DNA from: SHLQ01 sp964517125
GTDB taxonomy: Bacteria > Actinomycetota > Acidimicrobiia > Acidimicrobiales > SHLQ01
Length of the DNA stretch: 64,000 nucleotides
Direction of reading: 5' to 3'
NCBI GenBank assembly: GCA_964517125.1
Contig: CAZFBD010000010.1
Coordinates: 1 to 64,000 of the forward strand
Positions 43,740-52,662 of the stretch are shown here, piece after piece; positions within the stretch are counted from its first letter, which is position 1, and every line of letters starts with the position of its first letter. Below the pieces are notes generated by a model. It did not search any database. It was given only the letters and a program-made list of their open reading frames with translations, and was not told the DNA's origin. The position numbers and the translations under genes were made by a program.

Positions 43740-43757
43740 TACAAATTATTGTTTGTA
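43740..43757. promoter_or_regulatory. AT-rich operator in the MocR divergent promoter region
   Basis: TACAAA-TTATTG-TTTGTA is a perfect 6-bp inverted repeat in an unusually AT-rich 45-bp patch between two divergent genes. It is the probable MocR binding site and promoter core. Confidence 0.6.
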
Positions 43758-43803
43758 GCAATACATTTATGAATCCCTGAACGCAATCCCCGCAAGGAGC
43801 GTC

Positions 43804-44475
43804 ATGTCCGATCCCGACCAGATCCTCGAAACAACCGATCGCACCACCCTCAAGCGCATCCCACAGCGCGGCCACTTCGACCGCGACACGATCAACGCAA
43901 TCATCGACGAAGCCCTCATCTGCCACGTGGGCATCGTCGATGCCGAGGGCCACCCCATCGTCATCCCCACGTTCCACGGCCGCGACGGCAACGACCTGCT
44001 GATTCACGGCGGAGCAGCAAGCCGACTCCTTCGCACCGCCAAGGACTCCAACGTGAGCGTGACCATCACACTGCTCGACAGCCTGGTGATGGCTCGCAGC
44101 GCGTTTCACCACTCGGCCAACTATCGCTCGGTGGTGATCTTCGGGATACCCGAGCAGATCACCGACGACGCCGAAGCCGACGCCGGCCTGAACGTGTTGG
44201 TCGAATCCCTCATCCCCGGCCGCATGTCCGAAGTGCGCCCGAACACCACCAAGGAGATCCGGGCAACGTCCATCCTGCGCCTTCCGATCAACGAGGCCTC
44301 GGCCAAGATCCGCAACGGTCCACCGGTGGACGACGAAGAAGACATGGACGCCCCCGTATGGGCGGGCCTGCTTCCCGTCGAGACCCGCTTCGGCACGCCA
44401 ATCACCGCCGACGACATGCGCAGCGACCTTCCGCCATCTCCATCTGCCGCCAACTACGAACGGCCCGTCTCATGA
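43804..44475 (+). CDS. Pyridoxamine 5'-phosphate oxidase family flavoprotein
   Basis: A 223-residue split-barrel FMN- or F420-binding protein: ALICHVGIVDAEGHPIVIPT, LLIHGGAASRLLRTAKDSNV, SAFHHSANYRSVVIFG. This is the pattern of the PNPOx-like/Nim group rather than true PdxH. AAGGAG precedes the ATG. Divergent MocR regulator; overlaps the following DJ-1 gene by four bases, so the two probably respond together. Confidence 0.87.
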   Translation: MSDPDQILETTDRTTLKRIPQRGHFDRDTINAIIDEALICHVGIVDAEGHPIVIPTFHGRDGNDLLIHGGAASRLLRTAKDSNVSVTITLLDSLVMARSAFHHSANYRSVVIFGIPEQITDDAEADAGLNVLVESLIPGRMSEVRPNTTKEIRATSILRLPINEASAKIRNGPPVDDEEDMDAPVWAGLLPVETRFGTPITADDMRSDLPPSPSAANYERPVS

Positions 44476-45092
44476 TCAGCGTCGTCATCCTTCTCTTCCC
44501 CGAGGTCGACCTGCTCGACGTCGGCGGACCATACGAGGTCTTCCTCACCGCCGACCGAATCGCCCAACGCGGCGGTGCAGATTCGCAGTTCTCCGTGGTG
44601 ACTGTCTCGCCCGACGGCAAACCGGTGTCGTCCTACGGAGGCATGGGTCTGGTCCCCAGCGGTTCGGTCGAGTCCATTGCGCACGCCGATCTCATCGTGA
44701 TCCCGGGCGCAATCGCCATCGAGACCGTGTGTGCCACACCCGAGGTTCGGGCAGCAGTCGCCACACTCATCGAGCGGTCGACAATCGCCAGCTCGGTGTG
44801 CACGGGTGCGTTTCTCCTGAGCGATCAGCAGCTGTTGAACGACGTTCCGTGGACCACCCATTTCGAAGACGTCGCCGACCTGGCCGCACGCAACGGCACC
44901 GACGGAGGCCAAGCCCACGTGGGTTGGGTCGACACCGGCAACGTCGTCACCGCCGGAGGACTGAGCAACGGGCTGTCCATGGCCTTGCACATGGTGGACC
45001 GGCTGCACAGCCGCGAGCTCGCCGTGGCCACCGCCGCGCAAATCGAATACGTCTGGGACCCTGAAGCAGGCATCACGCACACGGCCGACTGA
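44472..45092 (+). CDS. DJ-1/PfpI family protein
   Basis: A 206-residue glutamine-amidotransferase-like fold protein with the nucleophile-elbow Cys in ASSVCTGAFLLSDQQLL and an acidic residue near FPEVDLLDVGGPYEVF. The FPEVDLLD...EVF start is typical of isonitrile hydratase and of the sensor domain of GATase-AraC regulators; no AraC domain is attached. ATGA overlap with the preceding flavoprotein gene. Confidence 0.87.
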   Translation: MISVVILLFPEVDLLDVGGPYEVFLTADRIAQRGGADSQFSVVTVSPDGKPVSSYGGMGLVPSGSVESIAHADLIVIPGAIAIETVCATPEVRAAVATLIERSTIASSVCTGAFLLSDQQLLNDVPWTTHFEDVADLAARNGTDGGQAHVGWVDTGNVVTAGGLSNGLSMALHMVDRLHSRELAVATAAQIEYVWDPEAGITHTAD

Positions 45093-45103
45093 ACGATCGC
45101 TTC

Positions 45104-45109
45104 TAGGCT
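45104..45109 (+). promoter_or_regulatory. -10 box of the MFS gene at 45116
   Basis: TAGGCT ends six nucleotides before the GTG start, identical in sequence and spacing to the box before the MFS gene at 26224. Confidence 0.5.
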
Positions 45110-45115
45110 GGAGTC

Positions 45116-46312
45116 GTGCATCGCTTCGGCTACATCGCCAACGGCCTGTTCGTGGCGTCGTCGGGCGTCACCTTCGTCTTCCTCGAGGACATCGAGGCCA
45201 ACTTCGGCGTTTCCGCATTGGGCATCGGCGCCATCAGCGCAATGAGCTACCTGATTGCGCTTCTCGTGGCGTTGTTTCTCTCGCCGCTCGGCGACCGCGG
45301 TCATGTTGTGCCGCTCGCTGTCACGGCGTTCGTTGTGGGAATCGCCGGAAACATCTGGTTCGGGCAAGCCACCACACTGCCGAACCTGCTGATTGGCCGT
45401 GCCCTGACCAGCCTTGGCATCGGCCTGTTCGCCGTGGCTGCTCGAAAGGCCCTCATTGGCGATCGCGTCGAGGGCAGTGGAGAGAAGATCGGCGGCTTCA
45501 TCTCTTCGGCGGTGGCCGGGTTCCTGCTGGGTCCGGCGTTGGGAGCTCAGCTCGAGCAGTTCGGCGGCATGCGCACTCCGTACCTGGTGCTGTCGAGTGG
45601 CCTGCTGTTGTGCGCTGGTCCAAGTCTCCAATGGCTGCGAAACGCCCCCATTGCCACATCGCCGATCGACTCCCGCGCGATGATTCCGCTTCTGAAACGG
45701 CCACTCATCCGAGCTGCCGCAGCCGCGCAGGCTGCAGTGTTCCTGAACATTGGTGTCTTCAGTTCGACGGTCGATGAGCTCCTCACCGAGCTCGGTGCGA
45801 GCAGCACGCAGGTTGCGTTGATTCTCGGGGCAATTGGTTCCCCACTCCTTGTTCTCCCCGCGATCGCAGGTCGCGTCGTCGACCGTCAGCCTCGGCCGGA
45901 ACGGGTGTTGATTCTGGCGCTGGTGTGTTTCATCCCGATCGTCGTCGGCCTCAGCGTGTGGGTCAGCATCATCGGGTTCCTGATGCTCGCCTTTGTCCAG
46001 ACCGGTCTGGAGAGTGTCATCTTTCCCGCGGCAGCGCGTGTGACCGTCAACGAAACCGGTGCCGGCGAATCCGCGATCGGCCAGGGCCTGCTCGAATCGG
46101 TGGGGCAGCTTGCAGCGACCACGGCCGCCTTCATCGCACCGACGCTCTACGACCTGACCGACGGACCCCTCGGTTCCTTCGGCATGTCGGCCGCAATGGG
46201 CACGGTCCTGTTCCTCTATGCCGCCTCGCAGGTCAGAGCGCACGCACGATCAGGGGAACTCCCGCCGTCACCAGGCCCGCTGCCAGCAACGACAGCACCA
46301 CCAGCTCACTGA
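45116..46312 (+). CDS. MFS transporter
   Basis: A 398-residue protein with 12 predicted membrane segments (GYIANGLFVASSGVTFVFLE, then ALGIGAISAMSYLIALLVAL) and a DR loop (LGDRGHVVPLAV) after segment 2. Substrate unknown. Starts at GTG with no ribosome-binding site. Its last 80 bp overlap the end of the convergent permease gene at 46233. Confidence 0.85.
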   Translation: MHRFGYIANGLFVASSGVTFVFLEDIEANFGVSALGIGAISAMSYLIALLVALFLSPLGDRGHVVPLAVTAFVVGIAGNIWFGQATTLPNLLIGRALTSLGIGLFAVAARKALIGDRVEGSGEKIGGFISSAVAGFLLGPALGAQLEQFGGMRTPYLVLSSGLLLCAGPSLQWLRNAPIATSPIDSRAMIPLLKRPLIRAAAAAQAAVFLNIGVFSSTVDELLTELGASSTQVALILGAIGSPLLVLPAIAGRVVDRQPRPERVLILALVCFIPIVVGLSVWVSIIGFLMLAFVQTGLESVIFPAAARVTVNETGAGESAIGQGLLESVGQLAATTAAFIAPTLYDLTDGPLGSFGMSAAMGTVLFLYAASQVRAHARSGELPPSPGPLPATTAPPAH

Positions 46313-46991
46313 GCCGTCCAGAAAGGCGGGCTCCTGTCGTGGAGCCGATCGCCGCACCCACGATCATGATCGCTGCGCTGGGCCAGTCGACGTTGCCGGC
46401 AAACCCATGCCCGACCGACGCGGCCACGCTCGTCGTCATTGACGAAGCTGCGGTGGTGGCGGCGGCACGATGCGGAGCCATGCGCTGAATCCGGGCAAAG
46501 GTCGGCACGGTGACCAGACCTCCGCCGACGGCGAACATGCCCGACATCAGACCGATCGCGGCGCCCATGGCGGCCAGAGGCCCGCGTCGTGCAGGACGTT
46601 CAGGTTGCACCGGCCCCCGTCCAAGGTGCACGACGAGAACGAATACGGCGAGGGCAATGAGCAGAAAGCCAAGCACGGCGATGAACAGGTCAGAGTCCAC
46701 ACGACCGGCGAGTTGCCAGCTGGAGAACATGGCAACGGGCACGGCCGTCAGCGCAAAGGCCAACGCGACGTCGCGGTCCACCAGCCCTTTACGGTCGTAG
46801 GCGACGGCTCCTGTGGCCCCGATCACACCAAGGGCAACTGCTCCGGTTCCGACCGCTTCGACCCCGCTGAATCCGAACAGCAGGACCAGGCCCGGAATCA
46901 GCACGAACCCTCCCCCGGCACCGATCACTGTGCCGTAGACGCCGACCCCAGCCGCCAGCGTCAGGAGCCCGAGAGCGGTGGCCACGTCCAT
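46233..46991 (-). CDS. TauE/SafE-family (TSUP) permease
   Basis: A 252-residue protein with about eight membrane segments in two TSUP repeats: GVYGTVIGAGGGFVLIPGLV and IGLMSGMFAVGGGLVTVPTF, each with the GxGGG signature. Family members export sulfite, sulfoacetate or similar anions. It is divergent from the selenocysteine rhodanese gene, which is consistent with a shared role in sulfur metabolism. Confidence 0.9.
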   Translation of the reverse strand: MDVATALGLLTLAAGVGVYGTVIGAGGGFVLIPGLVLLFGFSGVEAVGTGAVALGVIGATGAVAYDRKGLVDRDVALAFALTAVPVAMFSSWQLAGRVDSDLFIAVLGFLLIALAVFVLVVHLGRGPVQPERPARRGPLAAMGAAIGLMSGMFAVGGGLVTVPTFARIQRMAPHRAAATTAASSMTTSVAASVGHGFAGNVDWPSAAIMIVGAAIGSTTGARLSGRLSELVVLSLLAAGLVTAGVPLIVRAL

Positions 46992-47064
46992 CCGGTCACG
47001 CTATGACCTTTTCGCCGACACGCCTGCTGTGCGAGGATCAGGGGATCGAGACGAGGGGATCCAC

Positions 47065-47478
47065 ATGGCCATCAAGCCCGTATCCGAGTTGATCGCCGAG
47101 GCACGCAAGAGCCTCGACAACCACACACCGGCGGAAGCGCAGCGCCGAGTGAGCGAAGAGGGCGCGCAGCTGGTCGACATCCGCGACGTCCGCGAACTCC
47201 AACGCGATGGGGTCATCCCCGGCGCCATCCACGCTCCTCGCGGCATGCTCGAGTTCTGGATCGATCCAGAGTCCCCGTATTTCAAGCCGCTGTTCGCCGA
47301 GGACAAGGAATTCGTCCTGTATTGAGCATCGGGTGGCCGGACAAGTTTGTCCGCAAAGACCCTCAAGGACATGGGCCTCCCACGTGTCTCCCACATTGCA
47401 ACCGGCTTCGCCGGTTGGCGCGACGACGGCCTGCCGGTCGTCGATCACGACACGTGGAAGGCCCAACGCAAGAGCTGA
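47065..47478 (+). CDS. Selenocysteine-containing rhodanese-like protein
   Basis: A 137-residue single rhodanese domain: QLVDIRDVRELQRDGVIPGA, IHAPRGMLEFWIDPES, then EFVLY-U-ASGGRTSLSAKT and VSHIATGFAGWRDDGLP. UGA at 47323-47325 is codon 87, exactly where rhodaneses have the persulfide-forming Cys (normally VLYCASGxRS). The frame then runs 50 further codons through the normal end of the domain to a UGA stop at 47476-47478. A hairpin 13-28 nt after the UGA is a SECIS candidate. Conventional annotation would give an 86-residue protein without active site. The ATG follows GAGGGG. Divergent from a sulfite-exporter-type permease. Expected role: sulfur or selenium transfer. Confidence 0.88.
47338..47353 (+). 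promoter_or_regulatory. Candidate bacterial SECIS hairpin of the rhodanese selenoprotein
   Basis: CGGACA (47338-47343) pairs perfectly with TGTCCG (47348-47353) around an AGTT loop. The loop begins 18 nt after the UGA and has G in its second position. The stem is encoded with codons ACA, AGT and TTG, which are uncommon in this GC-rich sequence. Confidence 0.65.
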
Positions 47479-47503
47479 CGTCCTCGAAGTACGATCGCCG
47501 GTG

Positions 47504-48544
47504 ATGGATCCTTCGAGCCCTCACCAGACCCCGATCGACGGCGCTGCGCCCATCGACCCAAGCCTCGTTCCGACCCGCACGATTCGCGGCGGCGCGCTGG
47601 TTCCGGCGATCGGGCTCGGCACGTTTGGCTCGGACCACGTGAGCGCGGCCCGAATCGCTGCAAGTGTCGGTCTGGCATTGAAGATCGGCTACCGCCACAT
47701 CGACTGCGCTGCTGTGTACGCGAACGAGGACGCCATTGGCCCGGTGCTCCACGATGCGATCGGCAAGGGCATCGGTCGTGACGAGCTCTGGATCAGCTCG
47801 AAGGTGTGGAACGACAGCCACGACCACGTCGCTGCCGCATGTGAGCAGACCCTGCGCGACCTGCAACTGGATCACCTCGACATGTACCTGGTCCACTGGC
47901 CGTTCCCGAACTTCCACCCACCGCATTGCGATGTCGACGAACGCAACCCGGACGCCGTGCCGTATGCGCACGAGCGCTTCATGCAGACCTGGGAGCAGAT
48001 GGAATCACTCGTCGAGCGAGGCCTCGTTCGCCACATCGGAACGTCGAACATGAGCATCGCCAAGCTCGGCCCGGTTCTCGACGATGCCACCGTTCAACCG
48101 TCGGTCAATCAGATGGAGCTCCACCCCCACTTCCAACAACCGGCGCTCCATGACTGGCTCATCGCTCACGACATTGCACCCATCGGCTTTTGTCCCATCG
48201 GCTCGCCGGCACGCCCAGCGCGAGACACCACCGAGAACGACACCGTTCCAACGTCGGACCCCATAGTCATGCGCATCGCTGAACGGCTGGGCGTGCACCC
48301 GGCCGTTGTCTGCGTGAAATGGGCGCAACAACGGGGCCAGATTCCGATCCCGTTCTCGACCTCGCCCGCAAACATCCGGGCCAACCTGCAGGCGGTCACC
48401 ACTGAGCCGCTGACCGCCCAGGACATGACCGACATCCGGGCCGCCGACCAGGGCTGCCGGCTGATCAAGGGTCAGGTGTTTCTCTGGAAGGACGATCAGG
48501 ACTGGACCGACCTGTGGGACGAGGACGGGGTCATCGCCGACTGA
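47504..48544 (+). CDS. Aldo/keto reductase
   Basis: A 346-residue NADP-dependent reductase of the AKR fold. The catalytic tetrad is visible: Asp and Tyr in YRHIDCAAVYANE, Lys in ELWISSKVWND and His in YLVHWPFPN. FSTSPANIRANLQ near the C-terminus binds the cofactor phosphate. It resembles alcohol dehydrogenase/aldose-reductase-type enzymes (AKR1/AKR2/AKR4 region). TACGAT lies eight nucleotides before the ATG. Substrate unknown. Confidence 0.9.
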   Translation: MDPSSPHQTPIDGAAPIDPSLVPTRTIRGGALVPAIGLGTFGSDHVSAARIAASVGLALKIGYRHIDCAAVYANEDAIGPVLHDAIGKGIGRDELWISSKVWNDSHDHVAAACEQTLRDLQLDHLDMYLVHWPFPNFHPPHCDVDERNPDAVPYAHERFMQTWEQMESLVERGLVRHIGTSNMSIAKLGPVLDDATVQPSVNQMELHPHFQQPALHDWLIAHDIAPIGFCPIGSPARPARDTTENDTVPTSDPIVMRIAERLGVHPAVVCVKWAQQRGQIPIPFSTSPANIRANLQAVTTEPLTAQDMTDIRAADQGCRLIKGQVFLWKDDQDWTDLWDEDGVIAD

Positions 48545-48554
48545 GGTTGCTCCC

Positions 48555-49802
48555 TCAGCTGCCGAAGACGCGGTCGAACCACATGTTGCGGAAGCGACCG
48601 TGCGGATCGTGCCGCTCCACGAGTTCCAGGAAATCGCTCGCTCGGTCGAACGTGTCGAGCATCGCCGGCCCAAACGGCGCGACCTTGCCCCAATGCGCCC
48701 GCACACCCATCGGCCGCAAAGCGTTCCAGACCGCCGCAGCAGCTGCGTCGGCCTTCGCCACGTCGAGCACCCACGTGAAATGAAACGCGACCGAGTCGCG
48801 TCGATGGTTCGGGCTCATCCAGAGTTCGTCGGCGGCGATGCTCCGGACCTCGCTGATGAGCATTGCGTCGCTCAGCGCCGGCCCCAGGGAACGAAGGGCG
48901 TCAACCGCCGGCCCAAGTTCGCGTCGATCGATGAAGAACTCCGACTGGATCTCATCACCAGCGCTTGGCGTGAAGTCCAGCTTGAAGTGCGGGAGGCGGT
49001 CGGCCCAGCTTCCGGGAACGCCGAGTTGCTCCGTGCACGCCTCGGCCGAGAGTTCCCGAATGGGATGACGGTCGACAACGCTCGGCGTGCCCCCGAAGAG
49101 ACTGTCGACCGGTTTCGCGTCGGCGACCGACGCCTTCACCCACACCTGCTCGATCCCGTTCGTCCAGCTCGTGAAGGCGCTGACGCTGTACCCCATGGCG
49201 CTGATCTCGTCGAAGTGTTCCACCCACGTGTCGAACTCCAGGTCCTCGTACACGTGCTGCACGGCATCCCATGCCGGCGCGATCTCGAGCGTGACCTCGG
49301 TCGCGATACCAAACGCTCCGAGCGACACGACCATCCCTTCGAAATCTGCGTGGCCGCGCTCCACCAGCACGGACTCACCGTTCGCCAACAGGTACTCCAC
49401 GCTCGTCACTGCGGTCGCCAGGTTGCCGTTCCCACGGCCAGATCCATGGGTCCCCGTGGCAATCGCTCCGGCGACCGAAATGTGCGGAAGCGACGCCAGG
49501 TTGTGCACGCTGACGCCATGGTTCTTGAGCTCTGGGATGAGCGTGCCGTAGGTGACTGGACCGCGAGTTCGGACGAGCCCGGCATCGGTGTCGACGTCGA
49601 TCGATGCCGGAAGCCCTCTGAGGTCCACGACCGTTGCCGCGTCGGCGATGTCGTTGAAACTGTGGCGGCTGGACAACCCACGAACCTGTGTGGAGCCCGC
49701 CACGATCGTCCGCAGCTCGTCGATTGTCCCCGGGCGAACCATGGTCCCGGCATACCGATGGTTTCCGGCCCAGTTGTGGGTGCTGGCCGACGAATGATCC
49801 AT
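48555..49802 (-). CDS. FAD-linked alditol oxidase-like protein
   Basis: A 415-residue flavoprotein of the VAO/PCMH family with a D-arabinono-lactone-oxidase-type C-terminal domain. NWAGNHRYAGTMVRPGTIDE, GLSSRHSFNDIAD and HISVAGAIATGTHGSGRGNG (flavin-binding; His of SRHS is the usual covalent attachment site) match alditol/xylitol oxidases, which oxidise sugar alcohols to aldoses with release of H2O2. The C-terminus VERHDPHGRFRNMW is also typical. The start MDHSSAS was chosen over five extra codons upstream. Confidence 0.87.
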   Translation of the reverse strand: MDHSSASTHNWAGNHRYAGTMVRPGTIDELRTIVAGSTQVRGLSSRHSFNDIADAATVVDLRGLPASIDVDTDAGLVRTRGPVTYGTLIPELKNHGVSVHNLASLPHISVAGAIATGTHGSGRGNGNLATAVTSVEYLLANGESVLVERGHADFEGMVVSLGAFGIATEVTLEIAPAWDAVQHVYEDLEFDTWVEHFDEISAMGYSVSAFTSWTNGIEQVWVKASVADAKPVDSLFGGTPSVVDRHPIRELSAEACTEQLGVPGSWADRLPHFKLDFTPSAGDEIQSEFFIDRRELGPAVDALRSLGPALSDAMLISEVRSIAADELWMSPNHRRDSVAFHFTWVLDVAKADAAAAAVWNALRPMGVRAHWGKVAPFGPAMLDTFDRASDFLELVERHDPHGRFRNMWFDRVFGS

Positions 49803-49840
49803 GCAGCAGCTTGGCATGCGGGTCGGCGATGATGGAAGCC

Positions 49841-51583
49841 ATGTACCGCGTTGCCCAGTTCTCCGACACGCACTTCTCCCACCCCGGACACCGCAGCCAC
49901 GGCGGGTTCGGGTACGACACCGACCGTGCGTGGGAGTACGTCCGGAACGACGCGTTCGGCGACGGCCATGGGTTCGATGCCGCAGTGATCACCGGCGATC
50001 TCGCCGACCACGGCGAACCCGCCGAATACGAGATTGCGCTCCGCCATCTCGCCAGCATTCCCGTTCCCGCGAACCTCCTGCCTGGCAACCACGACCACGA
50101 CGAACCGCTCCGAGCCTCAACGGTCGGCTCCAACATCACCATGGAGCGCACCCAACGAATCGGTGAATGGCTCTTCGTGTTCGCCGACTCCAACGGCGAA
50201 CACCCCGAAGGCGACATGCGCATCACCTCGAACGGGTTCCTCGGTGCTGACGAGCTCGCATGGATCGACGCCACCGTCGCCGACTCGGACGCCAGCCATG
50301 TGTGGCTCTGGATGCACCATCCGCCCGCAATGGAAGGTACGTGGGCGCACGGCCCCGCCTTCGACGCACAGGTCACCAAGCTCCTTCACCGCCACCCTCG
50401 AATCCGCGGAATCGGAGCCGGGCACGTGCACACCGACGTCGAGACGACCCTTGCTGACCGACCCGTCATTCTCTGTCCGGCATTCACCGTCAACTTCGAC
50501 CTGACTGCCTGGACGACCAAACCACCGGGGTGGCGAGCCTGGGAGTTTCACGATGACGGCGCAGTCACCAGTTCCTGCAACTGGGTGGAAGAAACCGACT
50601 CGTGGCCGGTCCTGGAACTGCCGCAACCCGTGATCGACTACCAGCGGGGCCAGCTCTCGTGGGAGGAGCTGCAGGCATACATGGCCGAGCTCCAGCAGAT
50701 CTTCGCCGACGCCGACGCGAACGAGGTTTTGACGATGGTCGAACCAACGAACGATGTGGACACGCTGCAAACCTGGGTGGGCCGAACCGAATCAATGACC
50801 GAAGTGCTCGACGCCCGGCACGCCGCGTTGTTGCGGCAGACCCTGAACCTGGACCCAAATGTCAGCAGCGGCGACCGGCTTCCGCCGTTGTGGCACTTCA
50901 CGCATTTCCTGACTGCTGCGCCCACGAACACACTCGGCTCCGATGGCCATCCCGCTCGTGGAGGCTTCCTTCCGCCCGTCGCACTTCCACGCCGCATGTG
51001 GGCCGGAGGCCGCTTCACCTTCGAGGCTCCGCTGCACTACGGCGAGGAAGTCACACGTTCCTCAACGATCCTGAACGTCGCCATGAAGACCGGAAGCACC
51101 GGCTCGCTCTGCTTCGTGACGGTCCGCCACGATCTCTCAGTCGACGGCCAGGTTTGCGTCTCCGAGGAGCAGGACCTCGTCTACCGCGACGACCCCGACC
51201 CTGACGCTCCCGTGCGGGCTCCGAAGCCTGCCCCGACCACGTCCGATGTCAGCCGAACCGTGGAGCCATCGGAAGTTCTCCTCTTTCGGTACTCGGCGCT
51301 CACGTTCAACGGCCATCGCATTCACTACGACCGCGACTACGCAACATCGGTCGAGGGGTACCCCGGACTCGTCGTTCACGGGCCGCTCACCGCCACGCTG
51401 CTCGCCGGGCTTGCCGCCGAACACGGCGCGCTCCGCACCTTCTCCTTCCGGGGCATGGCGCCGCTGTTCGACATGAACCCGTTCCTGATTCGGGCACAAC
51501 GCACCGCCGAGGGAATGGATCTGTGGGCCGAGACCCCGTCGGGCGGACTCGCCATGCAGGCGGAAGTGACGTTTGAGGACTGA
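49841..51583 (+). CDS. Metallophosphoesterase fused to a MaoC/HTD2-like dehydratase
   Basis: One uninterrupted 580-residue frame with two unrelated domains. Residues 1-250 are a calcineurin-like phosphoesterase (FSDTHFSH, VITGDLADHG, LPGNHDHDE, GAGHVHTD), as in cAMP phosphodiesterases. From about 305 it is a mesaconyl-C4-CoA-hydratase/HTD2-like hotdog protein (LQTWVGRTES, LPPLWHFTHF, RGGFLPPVALPRRMWAGG, and catalytic LFRYSALTFNGHRIHYDRDY). Between them a TTTT run is followed by TGACGATG, one frame off, so a single missing or extra T would decide between one fused protein and two adjacent genes. The start could also be ATG 49829 or 49832. Confidence 0.8.
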   Translation: MYRVAQFSDTHFSHPGHRSHGGFGYDTDRAWEYVRNDAFGDGHGFDAAVITGDLADHGEPAEYEIALRHLASIPVPANLLPGNHDHDEPLRASTVGSNITMERTQRIGEWLFVFADSNGEHPEGDMRITSNGFLGADELAWIDATVADSDASHVWLWMHHPPAMEGTWAHGPAFDAQVTKLLHRHPRIRGIGAGHVHTDVETTLADRPVILCPAFTVNFDLTAWTTKPPGWRAWEFHDDGAVTSSCNWVEETDSWPVLELPQPVIDYQRGQLSWEELQAYMAELQQIFADADANEVLTMVEPTNDVDTLQTWVGRTESMTEVLDARHAALLRQTLNLDPNVSSGDRLPPLWHFTHFLTAAPTNTLGSDGHPARGGFLPPVALPRRMWAGGRFTFEAPLHYGEEVTRSSTILNVAMKTGSTGSLCFVTVRHDLSVDGQVCVSEEQDLVYRDDPDPDAPVRAPKPAPTTSDVSRTVEPSEVLLFRYSALTFNGHRIHYDRDYATSVEGYPGLVVHGPLTATLLAGLAAEHGALRTFSFRGMAPLFDMNPFLIRAQRTAEGMDLWAETPSGGLAMQAEVTFED

Positions 51584-51750
51584 ATGACATCGGCATTCAA
51601 AACAATCGCAGCGTCGCACCCGATCAGTGAGCGAAGCGATTCAAGCAACGTCACGATGGGTACTCCATTGCGGGTGAATGAACATGCGGATCCGAGCCGA
51701 GCCATTCCAGCCACAACGGCCGCGTCCCCCTCACATGCCAGACTTCACGG

Positions 51751-52662
51751 ATGGCCGCCTCGACCTTCACCGACATCGACGTTCCGCCGCAGGACGGCCG
51801 CACCTTCCTCGTCACCGGAGCAAACACAGGCCTTGGCCTGGAGACATCGCGGGTTCTGGCTGCTCGTGGCGCCCGTGTGTTGTTGGGCTGCCGGTCGGAA
51901 GAACGGGCCCTCACCGCAATGCGCTCGATCGACCGGAGCTCCCCGGGCGCAGACGTCGCCTTCGTGGAACTGGACCAGGGTGACCTCGGCTCGGTGCGGC
52001 GCTGTGCCCACACGATCATCGAGACCGAGGACCGACTCGACGTCCTCGTGAACAACGCCGGGATCATGGTGCCACCGCGCGAACTCACCAAGGACGGCTT
52101 CGAAAGCCAGTTCGGCGTCAATCACCTGGGCACGTTCGCCCTCACCGGGCTCCTCCTCGACAAGCTTGCCGACGCTGAGGCTGGTCGGGTCGTGATCACG
52201 AGCAGCCTCGCCCACCACGGTGGCACCATCCACTTTGACGATCTCGCAGCCGAAGACGGCTACGAACGTCAGGGCCGCTACCAGCAGAGCAAGCTGGCGA
52301 ACATCCTCCACATGGCCGAGCTGGACCGCAGACTGCGGGCGGCTGAGTCTTCGGTCATTGCAGTCGGCTGCCACCCGGGAATCGCAAACACCGATCTCGG
52401 ACGCCATCTGACGTGGCTGAAGTTCGCCACGCCCCTGATCTCCCCGTTCTTCAACACCGCGGCGCAGGGTGCCTGGCCAACCCTGCAGGCCGCAACCTCG
52501 CCCGATGTGCAGGGGGGCGACTACTACGGCCCCAGCAAACGTCGGGAGATGGCTGGACCGTCGGCCGAGGCGAAGATGTCCCGTCAGGCTCGGGACCCGG
52601 AACTGGCCGGCCGGTTGTGGGACGTGTCGGTCGCACTCACCGGAATCGACCCCGGGATCTAG
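51751..52662 (+). CDS. Short-chain dehydrogenase/reductase (retinol-dehydrogenase-like)
   Basis: A 303-residue SDR with cofactor motif TGANTGLGLETSRVL, NNAG (VLVNNAGIMVPP), catalytic Ser (VVITSSLAHHGG) and YQQSKLAN (YxxxK). CRSEER after strand 2 suggests NADP. The family includes WW-oxidoreductase and retinol dehydrogenases; substrate unknown. The stop overlaps the end of the convergent guanine deaminase by four bases. The 167 bp before the gene hold nothing I recognise. Confidence 0.9.
   Translation: MAASTFTDIDVPPQDGRTFLVTGANTGLGLETSRVLAARGARVLLGCRSEERALTAMRSIDRSSPGADVAFVELDQGDLGSVRRCAHTIIETEDRLDVLVNNAGIMVPPRELTKDGFESQFGVNHLGTFALTGLLLDKLADAEAGRVVITSSLAHHGGTIHFDDLAAEDGYERQGRYQQSKLANILHMAELDRRLRAAESSVIAVGCHPGIANTDLGRHLTWLKFATPLISPFFNTAAQGAWPTLQAATSPDVQGGDYYGPSKRREMAGPSAEAKMSRQARDPELAGRLWDVSVALTGIDPGI

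Noticed and set aside
44825..46243. A 472-codon minus-strand frame
   Set aside because: Antisense to the MFS transporter; very rich in His, Asp and Gln, no signal or motif.
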